Of a DNA stretch of 64,000 nucleotides, positions 40,258 through 46,946 are shown piece after piece. Where the stretch lies: contig CP011489.1 of NCBI GenBank assembly GCA_001023575.1, positions 2,231,001 through 2,295,000 on the forward strand, read 5' to 3'. The position numbers and the translations under genes are program-made. Within the stretch, counting starts at the first letter, position 1, and each line of letters opens with the position of its first letter. The notes beneath the pieces are model-generated. The model saw only the letters and a program-made list of their open reading frames with translations. It searched no databases and had not been told where the DNA came from. This stretch comes from Actinobacteria bacterium IMCC26256. GTDB lineage: Bacteria; Actinomycetota; Acidimicrobiia; IMCC26256.

Positions 40258-40333
40258 CGCCACCAAAGTGGCGTCAACTGACGGGCAGAGTACGACGGTA
40301 TCGGCCTCAGGTCAAGGACCTTTGCCGATACCG
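40258..40333 (-). promoter_or_regulatory. Two strong hairpins in the rplL-rpoB spacer
   Basis: The 200-base spacer has a large hairpin at 40296-40333, with 10-bp perfect arms CGGTATCGGC/GCCGATACCG and an inner AGGTC/GACCT stem around a three-base loop. A second one at 40258-40273 has CGCCAC/GTGGCG arms and a CAAA loop. Neither is followed by a T-run in the direction of transcription. In enterobacteria this junction holds a partial terminator and an RNase III site, so a similar attenuating or processing role is likely. Confidence 0.65.
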
Positions 40334-40355
40334 GTACGACCCTCGTGGCGGTTTG

Positions 40356-40739
40356 TTACTTAACCTCTACAGAAGCGCCGGCTGCCTCAAGCTGGTCCTT
40401 GGCCTTCTGGGCATCCTCCTTGGAGACCTTCTCAACGACGGCCTTGGGGGCTGAGTCCACGAGGTCCTTGGCCTCCTTGAGACCGAGGCTCGTGAGGGCA
40501 CGCACCTCCTTGATGACCTGAACCTTCTTGTCGCCAGCGGCGATAAGGATCACGTCGAACTCGTCCTGCTCTGCGGCTGCTCCACCGGCATCTCCACCAG
40601 CGGCTGGCGCTGCGGCGACTGCTGCGGGGGCAGCGGCTGTGACGCCGAACTCTTCCTCAAATGACTTAAGAAAGTCATTGAGCTCGAGAACGGTCATGCT
40701 CTTAAATACATCGAGTAGTTCACTTGTGCTCATAGCCAT
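40356..40739 (-). CDS. rplL: 50S ribosomal protein L7/L12
   Basis: A 127-residue stalk protein. Helical N-terminal dimerisation domain [20 protein letters not shown], Ala-rich hinge ([20 protein letters not shown]), and the C-terminal factor-binding domain [20 protein letters not shown] with [16 protein letters not shown]. Standard length. It follows rplJ after a 114-base gap. Confidence 0.97.
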   Translation of the reverse strand: MAMSTSELLDVFKSMTVLELNDFLKSFEEEFGVTAAAPAAVAAAPAAGGDAGGAAAEQDEFDVILIAAGDKKVQVIKEVRALTSLGLKEAKDLVDSAPKAVVEKVSKEDAQKAKDQLEAAGASVEVK

Positions 40740-40853
40740 GGTGTTTTCTCCTTGCGGTGTGTCCGCTTCATCTATCTGCGGTTGGATGGGTTCTTCGTAT
40801 TTCTAGATATATCTAGATTTTAAGGTTATTTCTCTTGTTGCTTATGAAAATCT

Positions 40854-41600
40854 TTACTCAGCGGCGGGTGTGCTCTCTTCTGGTGCCTCTTCTGGTGTCG
40901 CCTCTGGTTCCGCCCCTGCAGGCTCCTCGGCTACTGCCTCTGCTGTTTCTGGGGCAGCTGATTCCGTCTCTGCTGTCTCCGTCTCTGCTGTCTCTGGGGC
41001 AGCCTCGACTTCGCCAGCTTCTGAGGTAGTCGCCTCTGGGGCCGGAGCCTCGGCTGGCGCCTCCTCGGGGAGTGCCTCTCCGTTCGCTACACGCTGCTCG
41101 ATGAGTGCCTTGACTCCATAAGCAAGGTTGCGTGGAATCGCCTGGAATAGTCCGGCTGCCTTGACAAGCGGGCCCTGGAATGCGCCTGCGATGCGGGCAA
41201 GGAGCTCCTCGCGAGGAGCGACCTCAGCGAGCTCTGATACCTCTGCGGCCGAGATGAATCTGGACCCAAGCATTCCGCCCTTGATTACAAAGGCCTCTGC
41301 GGTCTTAGCGAAGTCCCGAAGCGCCTTGGCGGCAAGAACCGCGTCGCCCTTGATGAAGGCGATCGCCGTTGGGCCCTGGAGCATTGGGACGAGGTCCTCA
41401 ACGCCGGCCTCATTTGCAGCACGGCGAGCAAGGGTGTTCTTGTAAATCTTGAGGTCTGTACCCGCTGGGCGCAGTGCAGAACGCAGATTCGCGAGCTGCG
41501 TAACAGTGAGTCCTCGGTACTCTGTGAGCACTGTCGCGTCTGACTCCGCAATGCGATCACGAATCTCAGCGACGGTGGCTACCTTCTCGGGCCTAGCCAT
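40854..41600 (-). CDS. rplJ: 50S ribosomal protein L10 with long acidic tail
   Basis: A 248-residue protein. The RNA-binding domain MARPEKVATVAEIRDRIAES, VLTEYRGLTVTQLANLRSAL and LKIYKNTLARRA is canonical L10, and the helix that carries L7/L12 dimers lies near 155-175. After residue 180 comes about 65 residues of Ala/Glu/Thr/Pro (ETAETETAETESAAPE), with partly repeated ETAET units. ATG 41600 begins MARPEK; the upstream open frame overlaps the leader. A structured leader with an attenuator-like terminator precedes it. Confidence 0.95.
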   Translation of the reverse strand: MARPEKVATVAEIRDRIAESDATVLTEYRGLTVTQLANLRSALRPAGTDLKIYKNTLARRAANEAGVEDLVPMLQGPTAIAFIKGDAVLAAKALRDFAKTAEAFVIKGGMLGSRFISAAEVSELAEVAPREELLARIAGAFQGPLVKAAGLFQAIPRNLAYGVKALIEQRVANGEALPEEAPAEAPAPEATTSEAGEVEAAPETAETETAETESAAPETAEAVAEEPAGAEPEATPEEAPEESTPAAE

Positions 41601-41656
41601 GTGGTTACTCCTGATGGTCGATCTATAAGGCTCACACTCTGCGAGCCTCAAATAAT

Positions 41657-41760
41657 AAAAAACGAGGTATCCCGCGTGCACAGCACTGCGAGGACACCCC
41701 GAATTAAAGGAGTCGCCTCGTTCGGCGGGGTAATTACCCCTTTATCGCTTGAGTTTTAAG
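41657..41760 (-). promoter_or_regulatory. L10-type leader with attenuator upstream of rplJ
   Basis: In the direction of transcription this leader has CTCCTTTAATTCGGGGTGTCCTCG, split into a UUUAAU-containing internal loop region like that of known L10-binding leaders. The stem GGTGTCC/GGATACC (41692-41698 with 41666-41672) is followed by six T at 41662-41657. A CGAGG at 41716-41720 can pair either with CCTCG of the loop region or with CCTCG at the terminator, so two exclusive folds exist. A further hairpin AGGCTC/GAGCCT (41628-41648) lies before the ribosome site. Binding of L10-L7/L12 would repress rplJL. Confidence 0.65.
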
Positions 41761-41810
41761 GCTAAAACGACCGAATGTCTGTGGCGCAGATTCAAATGTA
41801 GATGGGGACT

Positions 41811-42539
41811 CTAGCGTGGTGCCCCCGTCGGTGCCTCACCGAGGAGATCCTTGGTGCGGGTTGGGTCGATTCGTACTCCAGGGCCCATGGTTGAGGACAT
41901 GCTCACGCCCTTGATGTAACGGCCCTTTGCAGATGCTGGCTTGGCACGAAGTACCTCGTCCATAACTGCCTGATAGTTCCCGACCAGGGCCTCTTTAGAG
42001 AAAGAGACCTTACCGATCGGGACCTGGACATTTCCGTAACGGTCAGTGCGGTACTCCACGCGCCCGCCCTTGAACTCGGTTACTGCCTTGCCGACATCAG
42101 CGGTAACGGTACCCGTCTTCGGGTTGGGCATCAGGCCCCGAGGTCCGAGTGCACGACCGAGTTTTCCGACCTGAGCCATCAGGTCAGGCGTAGCGATAGC
42201 GAGGTCGAAGTCCAAGAATCCGCCCTCAACACGGGCCACTAGATCCTCGGCTCCTACGACATCAGCGCCTGCTGCCTCAGCTGCTCTTGCCTGCTCGCCC
42301 TGGGCGAATACGACGATACGGATTGTCTTACCGGTACCGGCTGGGAGGCTGACTGTTCCGCGAATGCTCTGCTCGGCTTTGCGAGGGTCAAGCCCGAGGC
42401 GGAATACAACCTCAACTGTCTCATCGAACTTCGCCCTAGCGAGCGATTGAATGAGGACGAGCGCCTCAGCGGGATCAAAAATTGTCTCTGCGTCAAATTT
42501 CTTTGCCGCGTCTACGTAGGTCTTTCCGTGCTTCGCCAT
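41811..42539 (-). CDS. rplA: 50S ribosomal protein L1
   Basis: A 242-residue L1 of the mobile L1 stalk: [56 protein letters not shown] and [20 protein letters not shown]. It also acts as a translational repressor of the L11 operon in many bacteria. A 132-base spacer separates it from rplK. Confidence 0.97.
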   Translation of the reverse strand: MAKHGKTYVDAAKKFDAETIFDPAEALVLIQSLARAKFDETVEVVFRLGLDPRKAEQSIRGTVSLPAGTGKTIRIVVFAQGEQARAAEAAGADVVGAEDLVARVEGGFLDFDLAIATPDLMAQVGKLGRALGPRGLMPNPKTGTVTADVGKAVTEFKGGRVEYRTDRYGNVQVPIGKVSFSKEALVGNYQAVMDEVLRAKPASAKGRYIKGVSMSSTMGPGVRIDPTRTKDLLGEAPTGAPR

Positions 42540-42560
42540 AAGGCTCCCTCTTTCATCTAG

Positions 42561-42639
42561 CCCTGTAGCGAGGTCGTCTACAGGGGGTTGGTTTTGTGTT
42601 GGCTGGTTTTTGGTGCGTATTTACCCTAAAAAATAGGGT
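42561..42639 (-). promoter_or_regulatory. Two hairpins in the rplK-rplA spacer
   Basis: CCCTGTAG (42561-42568) and CTACAGGG (42578-42585) form a perfect 8-bp stem with a 9-base loop just before the rplA ribosome-binding site. ACCCTA/TAGGGT (42623-42639) forms a second with a five-base loop of T in the transcript. The first could be an L1-binding or translation-control hairpin for rplA; L1 control normally acts before rplK, so this is tentative. Confidence 0.45.
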
Positions 42640-42671
42640 TCTTTACTCAGTAGTTCTTATTACTGGTCTTA

Positions 42672-43100
42672 TTACTTGACTACGTCGAGCCCCATTGAGC
42701 GGGCTGTTCCCTCGACCTGAGCGATTGCTCCCTCAATGTCGATTGCATTCAAGTCGGGCATCTTCTGCTCAGCGATCTGGCGAACCTGAGCGCTTGTTAC
42801 GGTCCCGGCCTTGACGATCGGTGTGGTTGAGGAGCCCTTGTCGATGCCGGCAGCCTTGCGGAGCAAGAACGGCGTCGGTGGGGTCTTCAATACAAAGGTA
42901 AAGGACCGGTCCTCATAGACGGAGATCTCGACAGGCACAACAGTGCCTCTCTGGCTCTCAGTCGCTGAGTTGTAGGCCTTGCAGAAGTCCATGATGTTTA
43001 GACCATGCGGTCCGAGCGCGGTACCCACGGGGGGTGCCGGCGTCGCTGCGCCTGCCTCAATCTGGATTTTTACTACTGCTGCGAGTCTTTTTTTCGCCAT
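42672..43100 (-). CDS. rplK: 50S ribosomal protein L11
   Basis: A 142-residue L11: [40 protein letters not shown], and the RNA-binding C-terminal domain [20 protein letters not shown] with the proline-rich thiostrepton-region. It is needed for stringent response activation of RelA. It lies 23 bases after nusG. Confidence 0.97.
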   Translation of the reverse strand: MAKKRLAAVVKIQIEAGAATPAPPVGTALGPHGLNIMDFCKAYNSATESQRGTVVPVEISVYEDRSFTFVLKTPPTPFLLRKAAGIDKGSSTTPIVKAGTVTSAQVRQIAEQKMPDLNAIDIEGAIAQVEGTARSMGLDVVK

Positions 43101-43123
43101 TGGATTGCTTCCTTGGTCTAGGT

Positions 43124-43891
43124 CTAGAGCTTGGCTACGTCGGCGATCTCAAGCTCGACAGGTGTCTCACGTCCGAAGATGTTTACGAGAACCTTGAGCT
43201 TGGAGCGGTCGATGTCAATTTCGTCGATGATTCCATTGAAGTCTGCGAAGGCGCCGGTAACAACTCTTACCTGCTCGCCCTTCTCAAACAAGAATCTTGG
43301 TCGGAGCTTCTTCTCTGGCTTGCCCTCTAGCGGGCCACCGCTACCGAGTGTGTCCTCAACCTCGCGTCGAGAGAGAGGGGAAGGCTTTGCGCCGTTACCA
43401 ACAAAACCTGTGACACCTGGGGTATTGCGCACTGCTCCCCAAGTCTCGTCGTCAAGCACCATTCGAATGATGAGATACCCAGGCCAGACTTTCTTCTGAA
43501 CAACTACCTTGCGGCCATTCTTAAACTCAATTACATCCTCAGTCGGGATGACGATCTCGTAGATGAGCTCCTCAACATTTAGAGCCTTCATGCGAGTCGT
43601 GAGATTCTGCTTAACCTTGTTCTCGTAGCCGGCATAGGTGTGTACTACGTACCAGCGACCCGGTCGGTCGTATGGACTCGGCTCAATCTCTTCTTCTTCT
43701 TCTTCGTCGTCGTCATCATCAAAGACGGCGAGCAGTTCTGCATCGCCCCCCAGAGAGACGCTATCGATAACTACCTCTGATGCTATATCTGTAGCGTTTT
43801 CGGTCGCCTCAGAGTCAAGCGCTGAGCTCTCAATCGAGTCTTCTGCATTCTCTGCAGCCAAATTGTCTTCAGTTATGTTGTCTTGAGTCAT
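43124..43891 (-). CDS. nusG: Transcription termination/antitermination factor NusG, acidic N-terminus
   Basis: A 255-residue NusG. The NGN domain starts near residue 78 ([20 protein letters not shown]) and binds beta' clamp helices. The KOW domain ([20 protein letters not shown]) lies near 200 and contacts S10 or Rho. Residues 1-75 are an acidic, Ser/Glu/Asp-rich extension ending in [17 protein letters not shown]. Actinobacterial NusG usually has such an extension. It begins one base after the secE stop. Confidence 0.96.
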   Translation of the reverse strand: MTQDNITEDNLAAENAEDSIESSALDSEATENATDIASEVVIDSVSLGGDAELLAVFDDDDDEEEEEEIEPSPYDRPGRWYVVHTYAGYENKVKQNLTTRMKALNVEELIYEIVIPTEDVIEFKNGRKVVVQKKVWPGYLIIRMVLDDETWGAVRNTPGVTGFVGNGAKPSPLSRREVEDTLGSGGPLEGKPEKKLRPRFLFEKGEQVRVVTGAFADFNGIIDEIDIDRSKLKVLVNIFGRETPVELEIADVAKL

Positions 43892-43892
43892 G

Positions 43893-44174
43893 TCAGCTGC
43901 CGTAGAGCTTGAGGACGAACTTGGCCGAGGCCCAGTCGAGTCCGAAGATGAGGGACGTCATTATGACGACCACGATGAGAACAATCACTGTGGAGTTAAT
44001 TACTTCTGGGCGAGTAGGCCATGCGACCTTCTTGAGTTCGCCTTTGACTTCGCGAAAATAAGTTGCGGGTGAGGTGCGGTTGCGCTCGGAGACCGGAGCG
44101 GCAGGGCGGCGAGAAGGGCGAGCTTTTTTCTCGTCTTCCTGCTTAGCCATCATGCGCTTGGACTCGCGATTCAC
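43893..44174 (-). CDS. secE: Preprotein translocase subunit SecE
   Basis: A 93-residue protein with a basic N-terminal part and the SecE signature YFREVKGELKKVAWPTRPEV ahead of a single membrane helix (STVIVLIVVVIMTSLIFGLD). It clamps SecY. GTG 44174 has AGAGGT seven bases before it; an ATG at the MMAKQ position is an alternative start. It precedes nusG, as almost everywhere in bacteria. Confidence 0.95.
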   Translation of the reverse strand: MNRESKRMMAKQEDEKKARPSRRPAAPVSERNRTSPATYFREVKGELKKVAWPTRPEVINSTVIVLIVVVIMTSLIFGLDWASAKFVLKLYGS

Positions 44175-44188
44175 TTCGTACCTCTTGG

Positions 44189-44230
44189 TTTGAGTATCTG
44201 GGTTGGAGTATCAGGATTGGAGTATCAGGT
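44189..44230. repeat. Three 14-bp tandem repeats upstream of secE
   Basis: TTGGAGTATCAGGA at 44203-44216 and TTGGAGTATCAGGT at 44217-44230 are near-identical, preceded by the degenerate TTTGAGTATCTGGG at 44189-44202. They fall between the tRNA-Trp gene and the secE start, 15-56 bases before the GTG, so they lie in the secE 5' untranslated region. Confidence 0.85.
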
Positions 44231-44299
44231 TTAGATTTCGAGACTCCTTGGCGAGAGCCCCGCATTGCTTCACTATCTGTCTTACATTTCTTTTATTCG

Positions 44300-44372
44300 C
44301 AGGGCAGGAGGGACTTGAACCCACAACCCCCGGTTTTGGAGACCGGTGCTCTGCCAATTGAGCTACTGCCCT
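44300..44372 (-). tRNA. trnW: tRNA-Trp (anticodon CCA)
   Basis: The 73-nt minus-strand cloverleaf starts AGGGCAGTAGCTC and has anticodon stem-loop CCGGTCTCCAAAACCGG with anticodon CCA. The T-arm is GTGGGTTCAAGTCCCTC with one U-U mismatch, and the acceptor 3' strand is CTGCCCT with discriminator G, as expected for Trp. CCA is not encoded. Its place just before secE-nusG is a widely conserved arrangement. Confidence 0.95.
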
Positions 44373-44456
44373 CCGGGCACCTAGGGGCCGGGCGAGGAAT
44401 CGTATCAGTCAAGCCCCGTCATACGACAGCCGGGGATAAACCGTGGCTCGACATCT

Positions 44457-44490
44457 CCAAAATAGAGACAGCCCCAAAATAGAGACAGCC
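44457..44490. repeat. Perfect 17-bp direct repeat, two copies
   Basis: CCAAAATAGAGACAGCC is duplicated head to tail at 44457-44473 and 44474-44490, in the spacer between rpmG and tRNA-Trp. It is non-coding. A recent slippage duplication is the simplest explanation; this could also be a duplicated protein-binding or promoter element for the tRNA-secE-nusG unit. Confidence 0.9.
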
Positions 44491-44501
44491 CCATGAAAGA
44501 A

Positions 44502-44530
44502 CCCGGCCTGGGGTCTCCCCCATAGCCGGG
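44502..44530 (-). terminator. Hairpin terminator candidate after tuf-rpmG
   Basis: CCCGGC (44502-44507) pairs with GCCGGG (44525-44530), and inner TGGGG pairs with CCCCA around a TCTC loop, giving a stable 29-base hairpin. In the minus direction it is followed by TTCTTTC, a weak T-rich tract. It fits as the end of the tuf-rpmG transcript before tRNA-Trp. Confidence 0.55.
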
Positions 44531-44556
44531 CGCTCACAGAAATATCTCGCTAAACC

Positions 44557-44600
44557 CCCTTCACCGCGGTGAAGGGCGCGCCCCGCTCAAATCAGCGGGG
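44557..44600. other. Adjacent palindromes downstream of rpmG
   Basis: CCCTTCACCGCGGTGAAGGG at 44557-44576 is a perfect 20-bp palindrome. CCCCGCT/AGCGGGG at 44581-44600 is a 7-bp stem with a six-base loop, starting 13 bases after the rpmG stop. With the hairpin at 44502 they make a run of three stems that may protect or terminate the rpmG message. Confidence 0.6.
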
Positions 44601-44613
44601 CTCTAGTGAGGTA

Positions 44614-44775
44614 TTAGCGGGTCTCTTTGTGAAGGGTATGGACACGCTCGAAGCGGCAGTACTTCTTCATCTCAATCCGCTCACGGTCGTTGATCTTGTT
44701 CTTCTTGGTGATGTAGTTGCGTCGCTTGCAGCTTTCGCAGGCGAGCGTCACCTTGATGCGCTTGTCACTTGCCAT
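44614..44775 (-). CDS. rpmG: 50S ribosomal protein L33
   Basis: A 53-residue L33, too short for most gene filters. It reads [20 protein letters not shown], then [20 protein letters not shown] and ends [13 protein letters not shown]. The first zinc pair CESC is intact. The second pair, usually C-x2-C (as in CPxC), is CRFE here, so the fourth zinc ligand is Glu. It starts 24 bases after the tuf stop with AGAGGA upstream, so tuf and rpmG are probably one transcript. Confidence 0.93.
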   Translation of the reverse strand: MASDKRIKVTLACESCKRRNYITKKNKINDRERIEMKKYCRFERVHTLHKETR

Positions 44776-44799
44776 TTTTTATTTTCCTCTACTCAAGAC

Positions 44800-45987
44800 T
44801 TACTTGATGATGCTGACCACGCGACCAGCACCCACTGTACGACCACCCTCACGAATAGCGAAACGGAGACCTTCCTCCATCGCGATCGGGTTAATCAACT
44901 CCACATTCATCTCAGTGTTGTCACCCGGCATAACCATCTCCACACCATCAGGCAAAGCAATCATGCCCGTAATGTCAGTAGTACGGAAATAGAACTGCGG
45001 ACGATAGTTACCAAAGAAAGGAGTATGGCGACCACCCTCCTCTTTCGTCAACACATATACCTGAGCAAGAAACTCAGTGTGAGGAAGAATCGAACCCGGC
45101 TTAGCCAAAACCTGGCCACGCTCAACATCTTCTTTCTTCGTTCCACGAAGAAGAGCACCAATGTTGTCCCCAGCACGCCCCTCATCAAGAAGCTTGCGGA
45201 ACATCTCAACACCAGTACAAGTCGTCTTCGTCGTAGGACGAATACCAACAATCTCAATCTCGTCGTTGACGTTCACAATTCCACGCTCAACACGACCAGT
45301 AACAACAGTTCCACGACCAGTGATCGTGAACACATCCTCAATAGGCATCAAGAACGGCTTATCAATCTCACGCGTAGGCTCAACAATGAAGTCATCAACA
45401 GCAGCCATCAGATCGAGAATTGCCTGACCCCACTTCTCGTCACCCTCAAGAGCTTTAAGCGCAGAAACACGCACAATTGGAGTGTCATCACCAGGAAAGT
45501 CGTACTCGTTAAGAAGCTCACGAACCTCGAGCTCTACAAGCTCAAGAAGCTCCTCATCATCAACCATGTCCGACTTATTCAAAGCCACAACAATTGACGG
45601 CACACCAACCTGGCGAGCAAGCAACACATGCTCACGAGTCTGAGGCATAGGACCATCAGTAGCAGCAACAACAAGAATCGCGCCATCCATCTGCGCAGCA
45701 CCCGTGATCATGTTCTTGATGTAGTCAGCGTGACCAGGGCAGTCAACATGCGCATAGTGACGATTATCAGTCTCATACTCAACATGAGAAATAGAGATCG
45801 TTATTCCACGAGCCTTCTCCTCAGGAGCCTTATCGATCTGATCAAACGCAGTCGCAGTCACATTCGGATTGTGATCAGCCAACACCCGCGTAATCGCAGC
45901 AGTCAAAGTGGTCTTCCCATGGTCAATATGACCAATCGTTCCGATATTCAAATGCGGCTTATTACGCTCAAACTTTGCCTTACCCAT
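44800..45987 (-). CDS. tuf: Elongation factor Tu (second copy, tufB position)
   Basis: A 395-residue EF-Tu nearly identical to the copy at 27678, in the same orientation. ATG 45987 begins [20 protein letters not shown] with AGGAG nine bases before; the open frame above it is leader. Its place after tRNA genes and before rpmG, tRNA-Trp, secE and nusG matches the tufB locus of proteobacteria. Most actinobacteria keep one tuf in the str operon, so two copies is unusual. Sharp loss of identity outside the coding region suggests gene conversion. Confidence 0.97.
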   Translation of the reverse strand: MGKAKFERNKPHLNIGTIGHIDHGKTTLTAAITRVLADHNPNVTATAFDQIDKAPEEKARGITISISHVEYETDNRHYAHVDCPGHADYIKNMITGAAQMDGAILVVAATDGPMPQTREHVLLARQVGVPSIVVALNKSDMVDDEELLELVELEVRELLNEYDFPGDDTPIVRVSALKALEGDEKWGQAILDLMAAVDDFIVEPTREIDKPFLMPIEDVFTITGRGTVVTGRVERGIVNVNDEIEIVGIRPTTKTTCTGVEMFRKLLDEGRAGDNIGALLRGTKKEDVERGQVLAKPGSILPHTEFLAQVYVLTKEEGGRHTPFFGNYRPQFYFRTTDITGMIALPDGVEMVMPGDNTEMNVELINPIAMEEGLRFAIREGGRTVGAGRVVSIIK

Positions 45988-46142
45988 AACTTCCGTCTCC
46001 TGAGGTTCGCCCACGGCCATCGCCGCAAGTGGTTTACGTCTTTTTGTTTTCTATGTTTTTAGTTGTTCTCTTGCTGTGCTATTCCGTCTCGTATTATTTT
46101 CTTTAGTTAGCCCCTCAGGACTAACGCCGTGCCGATTACTAG

Positions 46143-46216
46143 TAGCGGAGGCGGGAATCGAACCCGCGACCCCACGATTATGAGCCGTGTGCTCTAACCA
46201 ACTGAGCTACTCCGCC
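46143..46216 (-). tRNA. trnM: tRNA with anticodon CAU (elongator Met, or Ile2)
   Basis: The 74-nt cloverleaf starts GGCGGAGTAGCTCAGTTGGT with anticodon arm CACGGCTCATAATCGTG (anticodon CAT) and T-arm GCGGGTTCGATTCCCGC. The acceptor ends in a G1-U72 pair with discriminator A. It lacks the three G-C pairs of an initiator anticodon stem, so it is elongator Met or, if modified to lysidine, Ile2; sequence alone does not fully separate these. Confidence 0.9.
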
Positions 46217-46254
46217 GCCGTTGCTGCGCGTCGCAGTTTTACCCGCGCAAGCGG

Positions 46255-46326
<72 letters not shown>

Positions 46327-46376
46327 AAGGGGTAGGAGGTTAGCAAGCGCGAGCCCCTCGGCTACCGTGCAGGGCT

Positions 46377-46874
46377 GTGGGATGGATTATTAGAGCCGCC
46401 GAACCGAACGATGCCGAGGCCATTAGGGCCATCTACAACCGCGAGGTGGAGGGCTCAACCGTCACCTTTGACATGGTTGAGCGGAGTCTTCAGGAGCAAT
46501 TGGCTTGGATCTCAGAGCACAGCGGAGGCCACCCGGCAATCGTCGCTGTGGAGGAAAAATCCGCGCAGATACTGGGTTTTGGGAGTCTCACGGCCTATCG
46601 CCCACGCCCTGCCTACTCCATAACAGTCGAGGACTCCGTCTACGTGCGGGACGACTCTCGGGGGCTTGGGCTCGGCCAGGCACTTTTGGGGGAGCTCGTA
46701 CGCCTAGCTCGCCTCCACGGGTATCACTCAATAATTGCCCGAATTGTTGGGGATCATGAGGCCTCCATCAAGCTCCACGCTGCTGCTGGGTTTCTTCAGG
46801 TTGGTCGGGAGACCGAGGTCGGGCGCAAGCATGGCCGCTGGCTAGACGTCGTCCTTATGCAGAGAATGATCTAG
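46377..46874 (+). CDS. Pat/MnaT-like GNAT N-acetyltransferase
   Basis: A 165-residue GNAT of the phosphinothricin/methionine-sulfoximine acetyltransferase type, which acetylates amino groups of toxic or unusual amino acids. IRAAEPNDAEAIRAIYNREV is the N-terminal signature, YRPRPAYSITVEDSVYVRDD the central strands and SRGLGLGQALLGELV near 99-113 the acetyl-CoA loop. EASIKLHAAAGFLQVGRETE then closes the fold. Start is GTG 46377. Only 50 bases separate it from the divergent tRNA-Thr, and no clear Shine-Dalgarno is seen, so a leaderless message is possible. Confidence 0.82.
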   Translation: MGWIIRAAEPNDAEAIRAIYNREVEGSTVTFDMVERSLQEQLAWISEHSGGHPAIVAVEEKSAQILGFGSLTAYRPRPAYSITVEDSVYVRDDSRGLGLGQALLGELVRLARLHGYHSIIARIVGDHEASIKLHAAAGFLQVGRETEVGRKHGRWLDVVLMQRMI

Positions 46875-46925
46875 GGACCTTCGACTCACTAGGGCCTCGA
46901 ACTCTTAGTTGTCACACCCCTAATT

Positions 46926-46946
46926 TATAATCGAACATATGTTCGA
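46926..46946 (+). promoter_or_regulatory. -10 promoter element and LexA-type SOS box over the start codon
   Basis: TATAAT at 46926-46931 is a perfect -10 hexamer. Overlapping its last base, TCGAACATATGTTCGA at 46931-46946 is a perfect 16-bp palindrome matching the Gram-positive/actinobacterial LexA consensus CGAAC-N4-GTTCG. The ATG of the HNH gene is at 46939-46941, in the centre of the palindrome. Transcription from this -10 would begin at about the ATG, so the mRNA would be leaderless and the operator would cover both transcription and translation starts. No good -35 is seen. Confidence 0.8.

Noticed and set aside
44569-45597. Long plus-strand open frame antisense to rpmG and tuf (and its twin at 27903-28475).
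   Set aside because: It is a shadow of the constrained tuf codon pattern; both tuf copies give the same kind of antisense frame, rich in N, T, R and S with no family resemblance or ribosome site.
46143-46216. Initiator tRNA-fMet.
   Set aside because: The anticodon stem lacks the three G-C pairs and the acceptor has a paired first position (G-U), so it is an elongator-type CAU tRNA.
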